Assembly (NCBI GenBank): GCA_944393235.1
Contig: CALXZJ010000008.1
Location: forward strand, 1 to 55,479
Length of the DNA stretch: 55,479 nucleotides
Direction of reading: 5' to 3'
Source of the DNA: an uncultured Alphaproteobacteria bacterium
GTDB lineage: Bacteria > Pseudomonadota > Alphaproteobacteria > RF32 > CAG-239
The position numbers and the translations under genes were made by a program. Under the pieces are notes generated by a model that saw nothing but the letters and a program-made list of their open reading frames with translations, was not told the DNA's origin and searched no databases. Positions 44,345-52,249 of the stretch are shown piece by piece. Every line of letters begins with the position of its first letter. Position 1 is the first letter of the stretch.

Positions 44345-44797
44345 TTAAGCTTTGGTAACGGCTTTAATCTCTGAACCGAAAATCCGTTCTTTTTCCGCTT
44401 TGAGATAAGCGTTGCTCTTCGCCTTATCAATACTGCCCTTTTTAACCGCCTCCGTATAATAAGCGATTTTATAATCCACTTTTTCCATATGTTTCTTAAG
44501 CTGCGCCAACTGCTCTTCCAAATGTTCTTTCTGTTTTTTAAACATTTCCAGTCTTTCGGCAAGAGTAGCGTCCCCTTCGCGGCACATATCAATATAATGC
44601 TTAATGTCTTTTAAGTGCATACCGCAGCCTTTCAAACATTCAATGATAATCAGCCATTCAATGTCTTCGGCGGTAAAAACCCGCAAACCGGAACTGCTTT
44701 TGCGCATGGTCGGCAACAACCCTTCTTTGTCGTAATATCTCAAAGTATGAGCCGTCAGCCCCATTCTCTTGGCAACCTGCCCGATTGTGTAACCCAT
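44345..44797 (-). CDS. MerR-family transcriptional regulator
   Basis: 150 aa. The winged-helix N-terminus YTIGQVAKRMGLTAHTLRYY-DKEGLLP is typical, followed by EDIEWLIIIECLKGCGMHLK and a long dimerisation helix with a coiled coil (about 85-120, KKQEHLEEQLAQLKKHMEKV). Cysteines at CLKGC and MCREGD are few, so metal sensing is unlikely. The sequence resembles the NmlR/AdhR-like group that answers electrophile or aldehyde stress. It is divergent from the exported flavodoxin gene, whose promoter has the 19-bp spacer expected for MerR control. SD AAGGAGGAG. Confidence 0.92.
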   Translation of the reverse strand: MGYTIGQVAKRMGLTAHTLRYYDKEGLLPTMRKSSSGLRVFTAEDIEWLIIIECLKGCGMHLKDIKHYIDMCREGDATLAERLEMFKKQKEHLEEQLAQLKKHMEKVDYKIAYYTEAVKKGSIDKAKSNAYLKAEKERIFGSEIKAVTKA

Positions 44798-44817
44798 TTT
44801 CTCCTCCTTGAGAGAAA

Positions 44818-44846
44818 GATATAACGCGATTCGCCCTTATTGTCAA
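44818..44846 (-). promoter_or_regulatory. Promoter of the MerR gene
   Basis: On the minus strand TTGACA (44841-44846), 17-nt spacer and TATATC (44818-44823), the last 21 nt upstream of the ATG. Just upstream lies TTGGAGTTGGCTTTAAGTTAA, a degenerate version of the operator in the divergent flavodoxin promoter. Confidence 0.65.
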
Positions 44847-44922
44847 CGCCTGTTTAACTTAAAGCCAACTCCAATCTTTTTTTATCCGATTCAAGATTTA
44901 TATACAGAGTATGAAAAAACTC

Positions 44923-44953
44923 TTGACTTAAAGTCAACTCTAAAGATTAGAGT
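44923..44953 (+). promoter_or_regulatory. MerR-controlled promoter of the secreted flavodoxin gene
   Basis: -35 TTGACT (44923-44928), 19-nt spacer, -10 TAGAGT (44948-44953). The spacer region holds a dyad centred on AGTCAACT (CTTAAAGT and ACTCTAAAG), and TTGACTTAAAGTCAA is itself a palindrome. Over-long 19-nt spacing with an operator in between is the hallmark of MerR-activated promoters. The same arrangement occurs at 48990-49020. Confidence 0.75.
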
Positions 44954-45006
44954 AAAACAAAATAATAATAAAAAACGCAATATAAACTGATATAAAGGAG
45001 AAAAAT

Positions 45007-45597
45007 ATGAAAAAAATTATGGCTCTGTTTTGCGCCCTGCTGGCTTCCGCCGCCGCCCAAGCCGCCGAAACCGGCAACGCAAACACCGCAACCGCAACGG
45101 AGGATTTAACAATGACCCAAAACGCACCCAAAATTTTAATCGCTTATTATTCATGGTCGGGCAACACCAAAGAAGTTGCCGAAAAAATCCAAGAAGAAGT
45201 CGGCGGCGACATTTTCCGGATTGAAACCGTACAGCCTTATCCGGAAGAATACCACGCCACCACCACTCAAGCCAAACAAGAAATCAACGAAGGTTTCAAG
45301 CCCGAGCTGAAAAGCAAGGTTGACAACATCGCTCAATATGACGTGGTTTTCATCGGCTCGCCGAATTGGTGGGGCACCATCGCACCGGCTGTCAGTTCAT
45401 TTTTGGCTGAAAATGACTTATCGGGAAAAACCGTTGTACCGTTCATCACCCACGGCGGCGGAGGCGTCCAGAACACGGTCAAAGACTTGACCGCTCAATG
45501 CAACGGCTGCAAAGTTTCCGACAATCCGTGGACAGGCTACGGCAGCCGCACCATGGGCATCGGCAGCTGGTTGGAAGATTTGGGTTATGCCCGATAA
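45007..45597 (+). CDS. Exported flavodoxin
   Basis: 196 aa. A signal peptide (KKIMALFCALLASAAAQA, cleavage near 19-20) and a short Ala/Thr-rich linker precede a flavodoxin fold: FMN phosphate loop YYSWSGNTKEVA (49-54 SWSGNT), VFIGSPNWWGTIAPAVSSFL and THGGGGVQNTVKDL. FMN carrier in a periplasmic setting is unusual; flavodoxin_4-type proteins may act as quinone or flavin reductases. An internal ATG at codon 36 (MTQNAPK, without a clear SD) could give a cytoplasmic form. MerR-type promoter upstream; SD AAAGGAG. Confidence 0.88.
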   Translation: MKKIMALFCALLASAAAQAAETGNANTATATEDLTMTQNAPKILIAYYSWSGNTKEVAEKIQEEVGGDIFRIETVQPYPEEYHATTTQAKQEINEGFKPELKSKVDNIAQYDVVFIGSPNWWGTIAPAVSSFLAENDLSGKTVVPFITHGGGGVQNTVKDLTAQCNGCKVSDNPWTGYGSRTMGIGSWLEDLGYAR

Positions 45598-45614
45598 CTC
45601 CGCCGTGGCAATTA

Positions 45615-45648
45615 TAAAAAAACCGGAAGCAACTTCCGGTTTTTTTTT
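45615..45648. terminator. Bidirectional terminator between the two flavodoxin genes
   Basis: AAAAAACCGGAAG-CAA-CTTCCGGTTTTTT, perfect stem with A and T runs. The two flavodoxin genes converge on it. Confidence 0.9.
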
Positions 45649-45649
45649 A

Positions 45650-46273
45650 TTACTCAAGCAGATTGTTCAACCACACGGCAATTTTGTTATCCACCGCCGC
45701 ATCATATTTATCCGGCAGATTATTAAACGATTCGGCCGGTTGAATATCGGCGTTTTTCGCCCGTGCGGTAAAATCCTTCAAAAACGTTCCCGCATTGCTG
45801 CCTTGGGTTGAAAACGGCACCACCTTTTTGCCTTGAAAATCGGCTTCTTGTAAAAAAGCCAGCCCCGGAGTCGCCGCCGTATACCACCATACCGGAAAAC
45901 CGACAAAAACCCAATCATATTTGGAAAAATCCGGCACCGCACCGGCCAAAGCCGGATATTTTCCTTCTTTAAGCTGTGCCCGTACTTTAAGATAAAACCA
46001 CGGATTTGTCTTGATTTCTTCCGCCGTTTTGATTTCATAAACATCAGCTTGGGTTTTCTTTTGTATCCGCTCGGCAATATCTTTGGTGTTGCCGGTCAAT
46101 GAATAATACACCACCAAAACTTTCCCGAAATCGCCTTTAAGCGCAATCGGCGCTCCTTGATACGGCGCCATTTCTTTTTTGTTTCTTTGTGCCACCCGAT
46201 ACAAATGAAACCCGCCGGAAAGCAACCCGACAACCGCAACAATAACAACTATGTACAATAAATATTTAAACAT
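45650..46273 (-). CDS. Membrane-anchored flavodoxin
   Basis: 207 aa. An N-terminal membrane helix (about 3-22, KYLLYIVVIVAVVGLLSGGF) precedes the flavodoxin domain with FMN loop YYSLTGNTKDIA (58-63), VFVGFPVWWYTAATPGLAFL and STQGSNAG. The basic residues after the helix (RVAQRNKK) favour an N-out, C-in anchor with the domain cytoplasmic, but a periplasmic domain is possible. Distantly related to the exported flavodoxin opposite. SD AAGGAG; promoter with an operator-like palindrome upstream. Confidence 0.87.
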   Translation of the reverse strand: MFKYLLYIVVIVAVVGLLSGGFHLYRVAQRNKKEMAPYQGAPIALKGDFGKVLVVYYSLTGNTKDIAERIQKKTQADVYEIKTAEEIKTNPWFYLKVRAQLKEGKYPALAGAVPDFSKYDWVFVGFPVWWYTAATPGLAFLQEADFQGKKVVPFSTQGSNAGTFLKDFTARAKNADIQPAESFNNLPDKYDAAVDNKIAVWLNNLLE

Positions 46274-46302
46274 CTCCGTCTCCTTAACTTAACACCCATC
46301 TT

Positions 46303-46340
46303 CTATTTTGCAAAATAGGACATTGTTTTCTTTTTTTCAA
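46303..46340 (-). promoter_or_regulatory. Promoter and operator palindrome of the membrane-anchored flavodoxin
   Basis: On the minus strand TTGAAA (46335-46340), 17-nt spacer, TATTTT (46312-46317). The -10 lies within the perfect 16-bp palindrome CTATTTTGCAAAATAG (46303-46318), so a bound dimeric repressor would block initiation. No MerR-type operator is present here. Confidence 0.6.
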
Positions 46341-46363
46341 CTTGTTTCAACTTATCAAGCACA

Positions 46364-46957
46364 TTAATATTGTTTTTTTAAAAAACAATATAAGGTAACT
46401 CTGGATATTCCGAGCATTTGCGCAATTTTTACCTTCGGCATTTTTTGTGCAAGCATCTGCCGTATCCACGCTTCTTTACCGCTGATTTTTTTGTTAACAA
46501 TACGCGTCCCCTCTTTCCGCCCGAGTTTTTTACCTTCAGCTTTTAGACGAGCCAAAGCCTCTTTGGTACGCTGAGAGATAAGGTTGCGTTCAATTTCCGC
46601 CGAAAGCCCGAAAGCAAACGCCAATACTTTGCTCTGAATATCCGCGCCCAGCCGATAATTGTCTTTAATCGTCCACACTTGCACTTCCTTTTGCATGCAT
46701 ATGTTTAAAATTGTCATGATTTGTAAAAGATTGCGCCCCAACCGCGAAAGCTCCGAGCACAAAAGAACATCTCCTTTTTTCAATCCCTTAAGCAATTTAC
46801 CTAATTTTCTTTCTTCAAAATTTTTTACCCCGCTTATCACTTCATGCACCCAATGGTCAACCTGTAACTCATTTTTTTTAATAAATTCATTAATCTCAAA
46901 ACGTTGGTTTTCAACCGTTTGTTTATCAGAGCTGACGCGAATATATCCATATATCAT
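46364..46957 (-). CDS. Serine recombinase (resolvase/invertase family)
   Basis: 197 aa. The N-terminal resolvase domain starts YGYIRVSSDKQTVENQR (catalytic Ser9), with LLCSELSRLGRNLLQ and FAFGLSAEIERNLISQRTKEAL. The C-terminal about 50 residues hold a helix-turn-helix (KVKIAQMLGISRVTLYCFL). Length matches small DNA invertases and resolvases. No transposase or clear inverted site is adjacent. It may be an orphan or a remnant of a mobile element. ATG 46957 has AAAGGA 7 nt upstream. Confidence 0.9.
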   Translation of the reverse strand: MIYGYIRVSSDKQTVENQRFEINEFIKKNELQVDHWVHEVISGVKNFEERKLGKLLKGLKKGDVLLCSELSRLGRNLLQIMTILNICMQKEVQVWTIKDNYRLGADIQSKVLAFAFGLSAEIERNLISQRTKEALARLKAEGKKLGRKEGTRIVNKKISGKEAWIRQMLAQKMPKVKIAQMLGISRVTLYCFLKKQY

Positions 46958-47073
46958 CTGTTTTCCTTTCATCTTAAAAATTAAAAAAACAGATGTTAGT
47001 CTATGCTGTATATTTATTGATTTTGCTCCGAAGATAGAATAAAAAAGAAATAATGTAAATTAAAGGAGAAAAA

Positions 47074-47796
47074 ATGAAAAAACTGCTTGCTTTTATTTTT
47101 GTCGCTGCTGCAATTTTAATTGGCGTTAACATTCGTAACGGCAATGCCGCCATTGATGTCCTTGCCGACATTCCGGAAAATCCGCAGAACGCTCTGGTAT
47201 TTATTCACGGCTTCGGTCAAGACGGTGCCGCCATGCAAAAAATTGCTGCTTCATTTAAAGATAAACTGCCCGACACCGCCATCTTTTACCCGACAGCCCC
47301 CGACCATGCCCCGCATCAAGGCTACCAATGGTTTGTTATTCCGGCTTTCGGAGCTCAAATGGCAGATATTAAGGTATATGAACAAATGCTGGATGACGCC
47401 GTTGACAATGTGGACGTTTTGCACAAACTGATTGATGAGATTCACAACGAATATGCCATCCCTTATGAAAACATCCATGTTGCCGGCTTTTCCCAAGGTG
47501 GCTTAATGACTGTGTTGATAGCCTTAACAAACCCCAACCCGCTTGGTCGTTCCGTTTCATTTTCCGGCGTGCCGTTTATTATCACGGAAGATTTTGACAC
47601 CGATTTGATTGTTTCAAAACCGGAACTCATGTTAATCCAGGGTGATAACGACAGTGTTATTCCGCCTGACAGCATTCAAATGACGCAGCATACATTAGAA
47701 AATTTGGGATTATCGCCGCAAATTGTAATCATCAATCGCATGCGCCATGAAGTATCGCCGACGGCTCAGCAAAAAATGCTGGAATTTTTGGAATAA
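47074..47796 (+). CDS. Exported alpha/beta-hydrolase (carboxylesterase/YpfH-like)
   Basis: 240 aa. A signal peptide (KKLLAFIFVAAAILIGVNI, cleaved near NGNAA) precedes the fold of phospholipase/carboxylesterases: VFIHGFGQDGAAM oxyanion loop, nucleophile Ser140 in GFSQGG, acid in GDNDSVIP near 192 and His in MRHEVSP near 226. It likely hydrolyses an acyl ester in the periplasm. SD AAAGGAG. Single-gene unit closed by a bidirectional terminator. Confidence 0.88.
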   Translation: MKKLLAFIFVAAAILIGVNIRNGNAAIDVLADIPENPQNALVFIHGFGQDGAAMQKIAASFKDKLPDTAIFYPTAPDHAPHQGYQWFVIPAFGAQMADIKVYEQMLDDAVDNVDVLHKLIDEIHNEYAIPYENIHVAGFSQGGLMTVLIALTNPNPLGRSVSFSGVPFIITEDFDTDLIVSKPELMLIQGDNDSVIPPDSIQMTQHTLENLGLSPQIVIINRMRHEVSPTAQQKMLEFLE

Positions 47797-47808
47797 AAAC
47801 ACAAGCAT

Positions 47809-47846
47809 TAAAAAAGGCGAACTTAAAAAAACAGTTCGCCTTTTTT
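47809..47846. terminator. Bidirectional terminator between the two hydrolase genes
   Basis: AAAAAAGGCGAACT and AGTTCGCCTTTTTT pair around a 9-nt loop. Converging genes on both sides. Confidence 0.9.
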
Positions 47847-47859
47847 ACCCGAATGCGAA

Positions 47860-48951
47860 TTACTTCAAATTATCTCTGAAAAATTGCTCCATCTTGTCAA
47901 ACGGAATCACGTCCGCTTTATAATACAAATCCGTGTGATTTGCATCCGGCACAATCAGCAGCTCTTTATTATCGCCCGTTAGTTTTTTAAACGCATCTTC
48001 CGAAAAATAACGGCTGTGCGCTTTTTCACCGTGAATCATCAACACTGGATTTTTAATGCTGTAGCTGTAAGCCAAAATCGGCTGTGTAATCAAAGACAAA
48101 GCCGATGTTGCGTTCCACGCCCCGTTGGAACCGATGGAACGTTTGTGAAAACCCAACGGCGTTTTATAAAAATTGACATAGTCTTTTACAAACTGCGGTT
48201 CATCACCGGTCAATTTATCCGGCAACGGCGCCGCTTTGGCAAAAGTGCCGGTTTTGGCGTCTTGCGTGCGCTGATTGTTCAAATCCTCACGCATTTTATA
48301 TAAGTCTTCATCCGACATGGAATCATTATAGCCGTGTGCTGACACCCGCGTCATGTCATACATGGTGGAAGTAACCGTCGCTTTTATGCGCGTATCTTGC
48401 GCGGCGGCGTTCAAACCGAAACCACCGAAACCGCAAATACCGATAATGCCGATTGCATCGGCATTAACCTCCGGCAACGTGGTCAGATAGTCAACCGCGG
48501 CACTGAAATCATCGGTATTGATATCCGGCGAGGCGACATCACGAACAACACCGCCGCTTTCACCGGTAAACGACGGATCAAAAGCCAACGTTACAAAACC
48601 GCGTTCGGCCAATGTCTGGGCATAACGGCCGGAAACCTGTTCTTTAACCGCACCGAACGGACCGGTCACCGCAATTGCCGCTAACGGCTCGTTTCCTCTG
48701 TCTTTGGGCATATACAAATCGCCGACCAACGGCACGCCGAAACGATTTTTAAACACAACTTTGTGCGTATCCACCTTGTCGCTTTTTGCAAAGGTCTTGT
48801 CCCAATCGTTATTCAAAACAATCTCATTCGGATTCGCTTTAACCGGCTGCGATTTTATTTCCGCCTTTTTACCCGGGCAAAAATAATAAAAAGCAGCGCT
48901 CGCCGCCAAAGCGCCAATAATAAACGAACTTAAAATTCCAATCATTTTCAT
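47860..48951 (-). CDS. Membrane-anchored alpha/beta-hydrolase (dienelactone-hydrolase-like)
   Basis: 363 aa. An N-terminal signal anchor (IGILSSFIIGALAASAAFYYF) with Cys25 shortly after it, not in a clear lipobox. The hydrolase domain has AVTGPFGAVKEQ, FDPSFTGESGG, nucleophile elbow GICGFGG with Cys where Ser is usual, PVLMIHGEKAHSRYFSEDA and PDANHTDLY with the expected His. Related YcjY-type proteins also have a Cys-containing elbow. Substrate unknown; stress-linked detoxification fits its MerR-type promoter. Confidence 0.88.
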   Translation of the reverse strand: MKMIGILSSFIIGALAASAAFYYFCPGKKAEIKSQPVKANPNEIVLNNDWDKTFAKSDKVDTHKVVFKNRFGVPLVGDLYMPKDRGNEPLAAIAVTGPFGAVKEQVSGRYAQTLAERGFVTLAFDPSFTGESGGVVRDVASPDINTDDFSAAVDYLTTLPEVNADAIGIIGICGFGGFGLNAAAQDTRIKATVTSTMYDMTRVSAHGYNDSMSDEDLYKMREDLNNQRTQDAKTGTFAKAAPLPDKLTGDEPQFVKDYVNFYKTPLGFHKRSIGSNGAWNATSALSLITQPILAYSYSIKNPVLMIHGEKAHSRYFSEDAFKKLTGDNKELLIVPDANHTDLYYKADVIPFDKMEQFFRDNLK

Positions 48952-48989
48952 ACAAACCTCGCTAAAATGTTATCATTAAGACATATACA

Positions 48990-49020
48990 TGTATAAATAT
49001 TGGAGTTAACTCGAAGTCAA
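48990..49020 (-). promoter_or_regulatory. MerR-type promoter of the membrane-anchored hydrolase
   Basis: On the minus strand -35 TTGACT (49015-49020), 19-nt spacer, -10 TATACA (48990-48995). The spacer contains GAGTTAACTC, and CTCTTGACTTCGAGTTAACTC aligns with CTCTTGACTTAAAGTCAACTC in the flavodoxin promoter, so the same regulator probably acts on both. Confidence 0.72.
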
Positions 49021-49129
49021 GAGTTTTTATTGGTTTGTGGAAAATTAAGCAAATACAGTTTCCGCACCAAATACCTCGACCTTAATATCTTCCAGATTAC
49101 CGTGTTTTTGCAAATTTGACAAAATTTAG

Positions 49130-49158
49130 TTGATGTTTATACAAATCTTTGTTATAAT
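49130..49158 (+). promoter_or_regulatory. Promoter of the 584-aa gene
   Basis: TTGATG (49130-49135), 17-nt spacer, TATAAT (49153-49158), about 48 nt before the ATG at 49206. Confidence 0.65.
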
Positions 49159-49205
49159 GCACTTATAAAAAGATTGAATGCATTTTAAGCGATAAGGGCT
49201 AAACC

Positions 49206-50960
49206 ATGGCAACATTCGGATATATAATAGAAGATGTAGATGCGGCACAAATAAGCCAAATTATGGACATGGCAGGGAAAAAAGTAAACGAGAACCAGCA
49301 GCCCATTAATGTCAGCTTATCTTTATCCTTAAAAGAAAAAGCAGATAAAACAAATATTATCAAAAGTCTTTTAGAAGAGTTAAAGCAACAAAATTTATGG
49401 GGAAAAGTTGATATTTCTTTTCCAGAAACCAAATTTTCAAGCGATGAAATCCGGCAAATCACCGCGGAAATGAGCAAATACAAAGACAAAGCCGTCAATT
49501 TTTCTTTTGATTCGATAGCCAATAACTTCTCTAAAGAAGATACAGCCGAAATATTACGCGCCTGCAACAACAGCATGTCGACCACCTACCCATTTACGGC
49601 TATGGCGCGCGACGGCATTCCTGATGCATTGCGGGAAAAATTTTTGGAAAACAACCCGAATATTATTTACACCGGCGGCAGCAACCCCAATTTCACCAAA
49701 TTAAAAAAACTGTTAGGTCTTGAAAGCAACGACATACGAGGTGAAATTATTTCAAATGCCGACAAACGTCATATGTCGGCGGCACAATATGCCCGTTATC
49801 TGGTTTCAACCATGGATGCCAGCCGGTTAAACGAGATAAAAAAATATACATCGGCACTGGACAGATTATCCATGGAATACAATTCATTGAGTTTAGCCAA
49901 TTTGCAAAAAAACAGATATGATGATGTAAATGTATTTTTCAAAACCGTTAAAAGCTCAATGGAAGAAAAAATTCAATCACAAGAAAAGACTAATTCCACA
50001 GAACAAGCACCATCTTTTGCCGGGATAGATTCTGAAAAATATTTCGAAATTTTGGAATCAAGAGACGTTCCTGCCGCCACCCTGTGGGAAGCCGCCAAAG
50101 CAATGGAAAAAAATAATCCGGAAGGCCGGTATACCAGTTATGCCGTAAGCGAAGTCATCAACAGAGACCCAAAATTCAATCCGCATGAAATGCTGGCAAA
50201 AATCAATGACGATGTAACAAGGGGTTATTTTGAAACTGATGGCGGCAGACGGGATGAGATAACGGAAATAGCGGATTACCGCGCTGCTGCCCGCGACATT
50301 GAACGACTCGTTGCAAACAACCCGGACATCAGCAACACCCGGGCACTTTTAACATTAAACAGAATATCAAAAGACATCTTAGGATACAATACATCCGAAG
50401 ACTTCGAGTTAGAAGATACGCAACGTAATGCCATTATACAAACAATCAGCGCTTATCAGCAATGTTCTTATCAGACGCCGTCTCTGGCGGTAACAGCCAT
50501 AAACAATATCGGGAAACTAAGCAAAGCCGGTAAGCTTTACGGAGTAATATACGATACACTTGGCACAATTAATGCCGTACATGCAATTTTTAATAAATCA
50601 AAGCCCGACAAAGACATTGCCCGGGCAAGCTTGAGGGTTTTAAAAGATGCTGTCCCGATGTCATTTGACGAAGCTAAAAAAATGTTGTCCGTATACCATA
50701 GAATCGGCAGGGAGAACCCGGAAATGGGCGATATGGTTGCCATGAATATATTAAAAACATTCAAACAATGTCCGGAAGAAAATATCAAAAAAGAATGCCT
50801 GAAGACACTGACAATTTTAAATACTTTCCGGGGCCGTGATTTTGAGGCAGACATCCAACAAAAAATGAACCAGTATTGCCAATATATGAAACGACAGATG
50901 AATATAAATGCCGGCAAACCGACAAATACCCCAAACCCGCAAAGCCGTACTGGCAGGTAA
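49206..50960 (+). CDS. Hypothetical protein, 584 aa
   Basis: Not recognised. No signal peptide or membrane helix. The first about 120 residues alternate short strands and helices (VDISFPETKFSSDEIRQITA, VNFSFDSIANNFSKEDTAEI), a spacing that recalls ribonuclease-inhibitor-type leucine-rich repeats. The remainder is helical, with a Gln-rich segment about 255-275 and a Pro/Asn-rich tail (GKPTNTPNPQSRTGR). Own promoter, weak SD. It could be an effector or scaffold, but this is speculation. Length and codon use support a real gene. Confidence 0.7.
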   Translation: MATFGYIIEDVDAAQISQIMDMAGKKVNENQQPINVSLSLSLKEKADKTNIIKSLLEELKQQNLWGKVDISFPETKFSSDEIRQITAEMSKYKDKAVNFSFDSIANNFSKEDTAEILRACNNSMSTTYPFTAMARDGIPDALREKFLENNPNIIYTGGSNPNFTKLKKLLGLESNDIRGEIISNADKRHMSAAQYARYLVSTMDASRLNEIKKYTSALDRLSMEYNSLSLANLQKNRYDDVNVFFKTVKSSMEEKIQSQEKTNSTEQAPSFAGIDSEKYFEILESRDVPAATLWEAAKAMEKNNPEGRYTSYAVSEVINRDPKFNPHEMLAKINDDVTRGYFETDGGRRDEITEIADYRAAARDIERLVANNPDISNTRALLTLNRISKDILGYNTSEDFELEDTQRNAIIQTISAYQQCSYQTPSLAVTAINNIGKLSKAGKLYGVIYDTLGTINAVHAIFNKSKPDKDIARASLRVLKDAVPMSFDEAKKMLSVYHRIGRENPEMGDMVAMNILKTFKQCPEENIKKECLKTLTILNTFRGRDFEADIQQKMNQYCQYMKRQMNINAGKPTNTPNPQSRTGR

Positions 50961-51071
50961 CAAACCGACAATACAAATCCGTAAGGAAAGCAATCATAAA
51001 TTTTAAAAATCAAAAATATTTCTGCGCCGCAAATTTTACTCATTCAAGGCGATAATGACAAGGCTGATTAT

Positions 51072-51575
51072 TTATTTTTCCAAAAATAATAAGATGCTAT
51101 TTAAGGTTTCCGATGGCGTTTGCCGGCTGTTATCAACAATCAAATCTGCAAATTGCGGATTTTGATAGCCTTCTTTGTACATTTCTTTTATCCGCCGAAT
51201 CTCCCATGTATCAAGCTTGCGGCTTCCTCTGTTTTTCAGGCAAACATCCAATGCGGGAGATAATGTTATGTTAATAAAAGTTGTCTTGCCGTCTTCAAAC
51301 TCTTTCCATTCCGAATAAAGATTTTTTGTTATCGGATAAGCAAAAACAATATTGTTGTATACGCCTTTTAATTTCTCTTGATTAATCTTATCGGCAAGCC
51401 TTTTCGTCCGTTCCTGCCAACCTTCCTGCATGGACAGACCGAGTTTTTCCTGCTCGGCATCAGATAACAAATCATCCACCTCAATAAACAAAGCTTGAGG
51501 CAAAGCCGCACACAACAGTTTTGAAATCGTTGTCTTGCCGGAATTAATCGGCCCGTTGATATTGATAATGCGCAT
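51072..51575 (-). CDS. P-loop kinase-like protein
   Basis: 167 aa. Walker A is GPINSGKTT (8-16), followed by FIEVDDLLSDAEQ where shikimate and gluconate kinase relatives have DxD. A later NRGSRKLDTWEIRRIKEMY resembles an arginine-rich lid, and FADLIVDNSRQTPSE is the usual end motif of nucleoside-phosphotransferase-like AAA kinases. Likely phosphorylates a small molecule. ATG 51575 has AAGGAG 8 nt upstream; the longer frame lacks an SD. Confidence 0.82.
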   Translation of the reverse strand: MRIININGPINSGKTTISKLLCAALPQALFIEVDDLLSDAEQEKLGLSMQEGWQERTKRLADKINQEKLKGVYNNIVFAYPITKNLYSEWKEFEDGKTTFINITLSPALDVCLKNRGSRKLDTWEIRRIKEMYKEGYQNPQFADLIVDNSRQTPSETLNSILLFLEK

Positions 51576-51698
51576 GGCATAACTCCTTTTCTTAAAACAT
51601 TGCCACAGCAAAATACAAATTGTCAAACAAAAACCATCAAAACGTAATTTTTGAAAAGTCGGCGCTCTCACCGACTATTTTATTTAAACCGGATTTTA

Positions 51699-52142
51699 TT
51701 AATCCCTTTTCATATATAACAACGGATACGGATTTCCCTGCTCGTCTAATTCCGTTCTTTTATAAACCGTAAACCCCATATGCTCGTAAAAACCTTTGGC
51801 AAGAGGATTTTGTTCATTGACGGTAAGTTCGCTTACGGCATAATTTTTAACACCGTATTGCAGCAATTGTTTTCCTATCCCTTGCCCTCTGTTTTCATTT
51901 GCAATAAATAACATCTCAAGCATTTGGCCGGAAATTCCCATAAAACCTACCGGCTCTCCTTTTTCATTTTCCGCAACCACCAGAACCGAAACACCATTTA
52001 AAGCTTGCGGCACATACGGCTTAATGTTGTTTATTTCATTATCGGATAAAAACAAATGCGTCGCTTTAACCGAATTTTCCCAAACACATAACAATTTCTC
52101 AAGCAACAACGGTGTTCTTTCTTCTATTTCAATAATTTTCAT
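51699..52142 (-). CDS. GNAT-family N-acetyltransferase
   Basis: 147 aa. The acetyl-CoA motif is ANENRGQGIGKQLL (R/Q-x-x-G-x-G/A), with MLFIANENRGQ and FYEHMGF as further GNAT landmarks. Overall it resembles YjaB/YjbC-type small acetyltransferases. Substrate unknown, perhaps an amine, amino acid or ribosomal protein. ATG 52142 gives the standard start; upstream extension MLRKCHN is possible. Confidence 0.9.
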   Translation of the reverse strand: MKIIEIEERTPLLLEKLLCVWENSVKATHLFLSDNEINNIKPYVPQALNGVSVLVVAENEKGEPVGFMGISGQMLEMLFIANENRGQGIGKQLLQYGVKNYAVSELTVNEQNPLAKGFYEHMGFTVYKRTELDEQGNPYPLLYMKRD

Positions 52143-52249
52143 ATTATGACATTTCCTTAACATTCACACATACATTATCGGTATTCAATTTATCATAAGT
52201 CAAAAATATAATATCAAAGCTTATATGTTGTATTTTGTTAAATTAATTA

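Noticed and set aside
46303-46364. Invertible promoter controlled by the serine recombinase
   Set aside because: Only a single short palindrome is seen; no second inverted crossover site was found that would flank an invertible segment.
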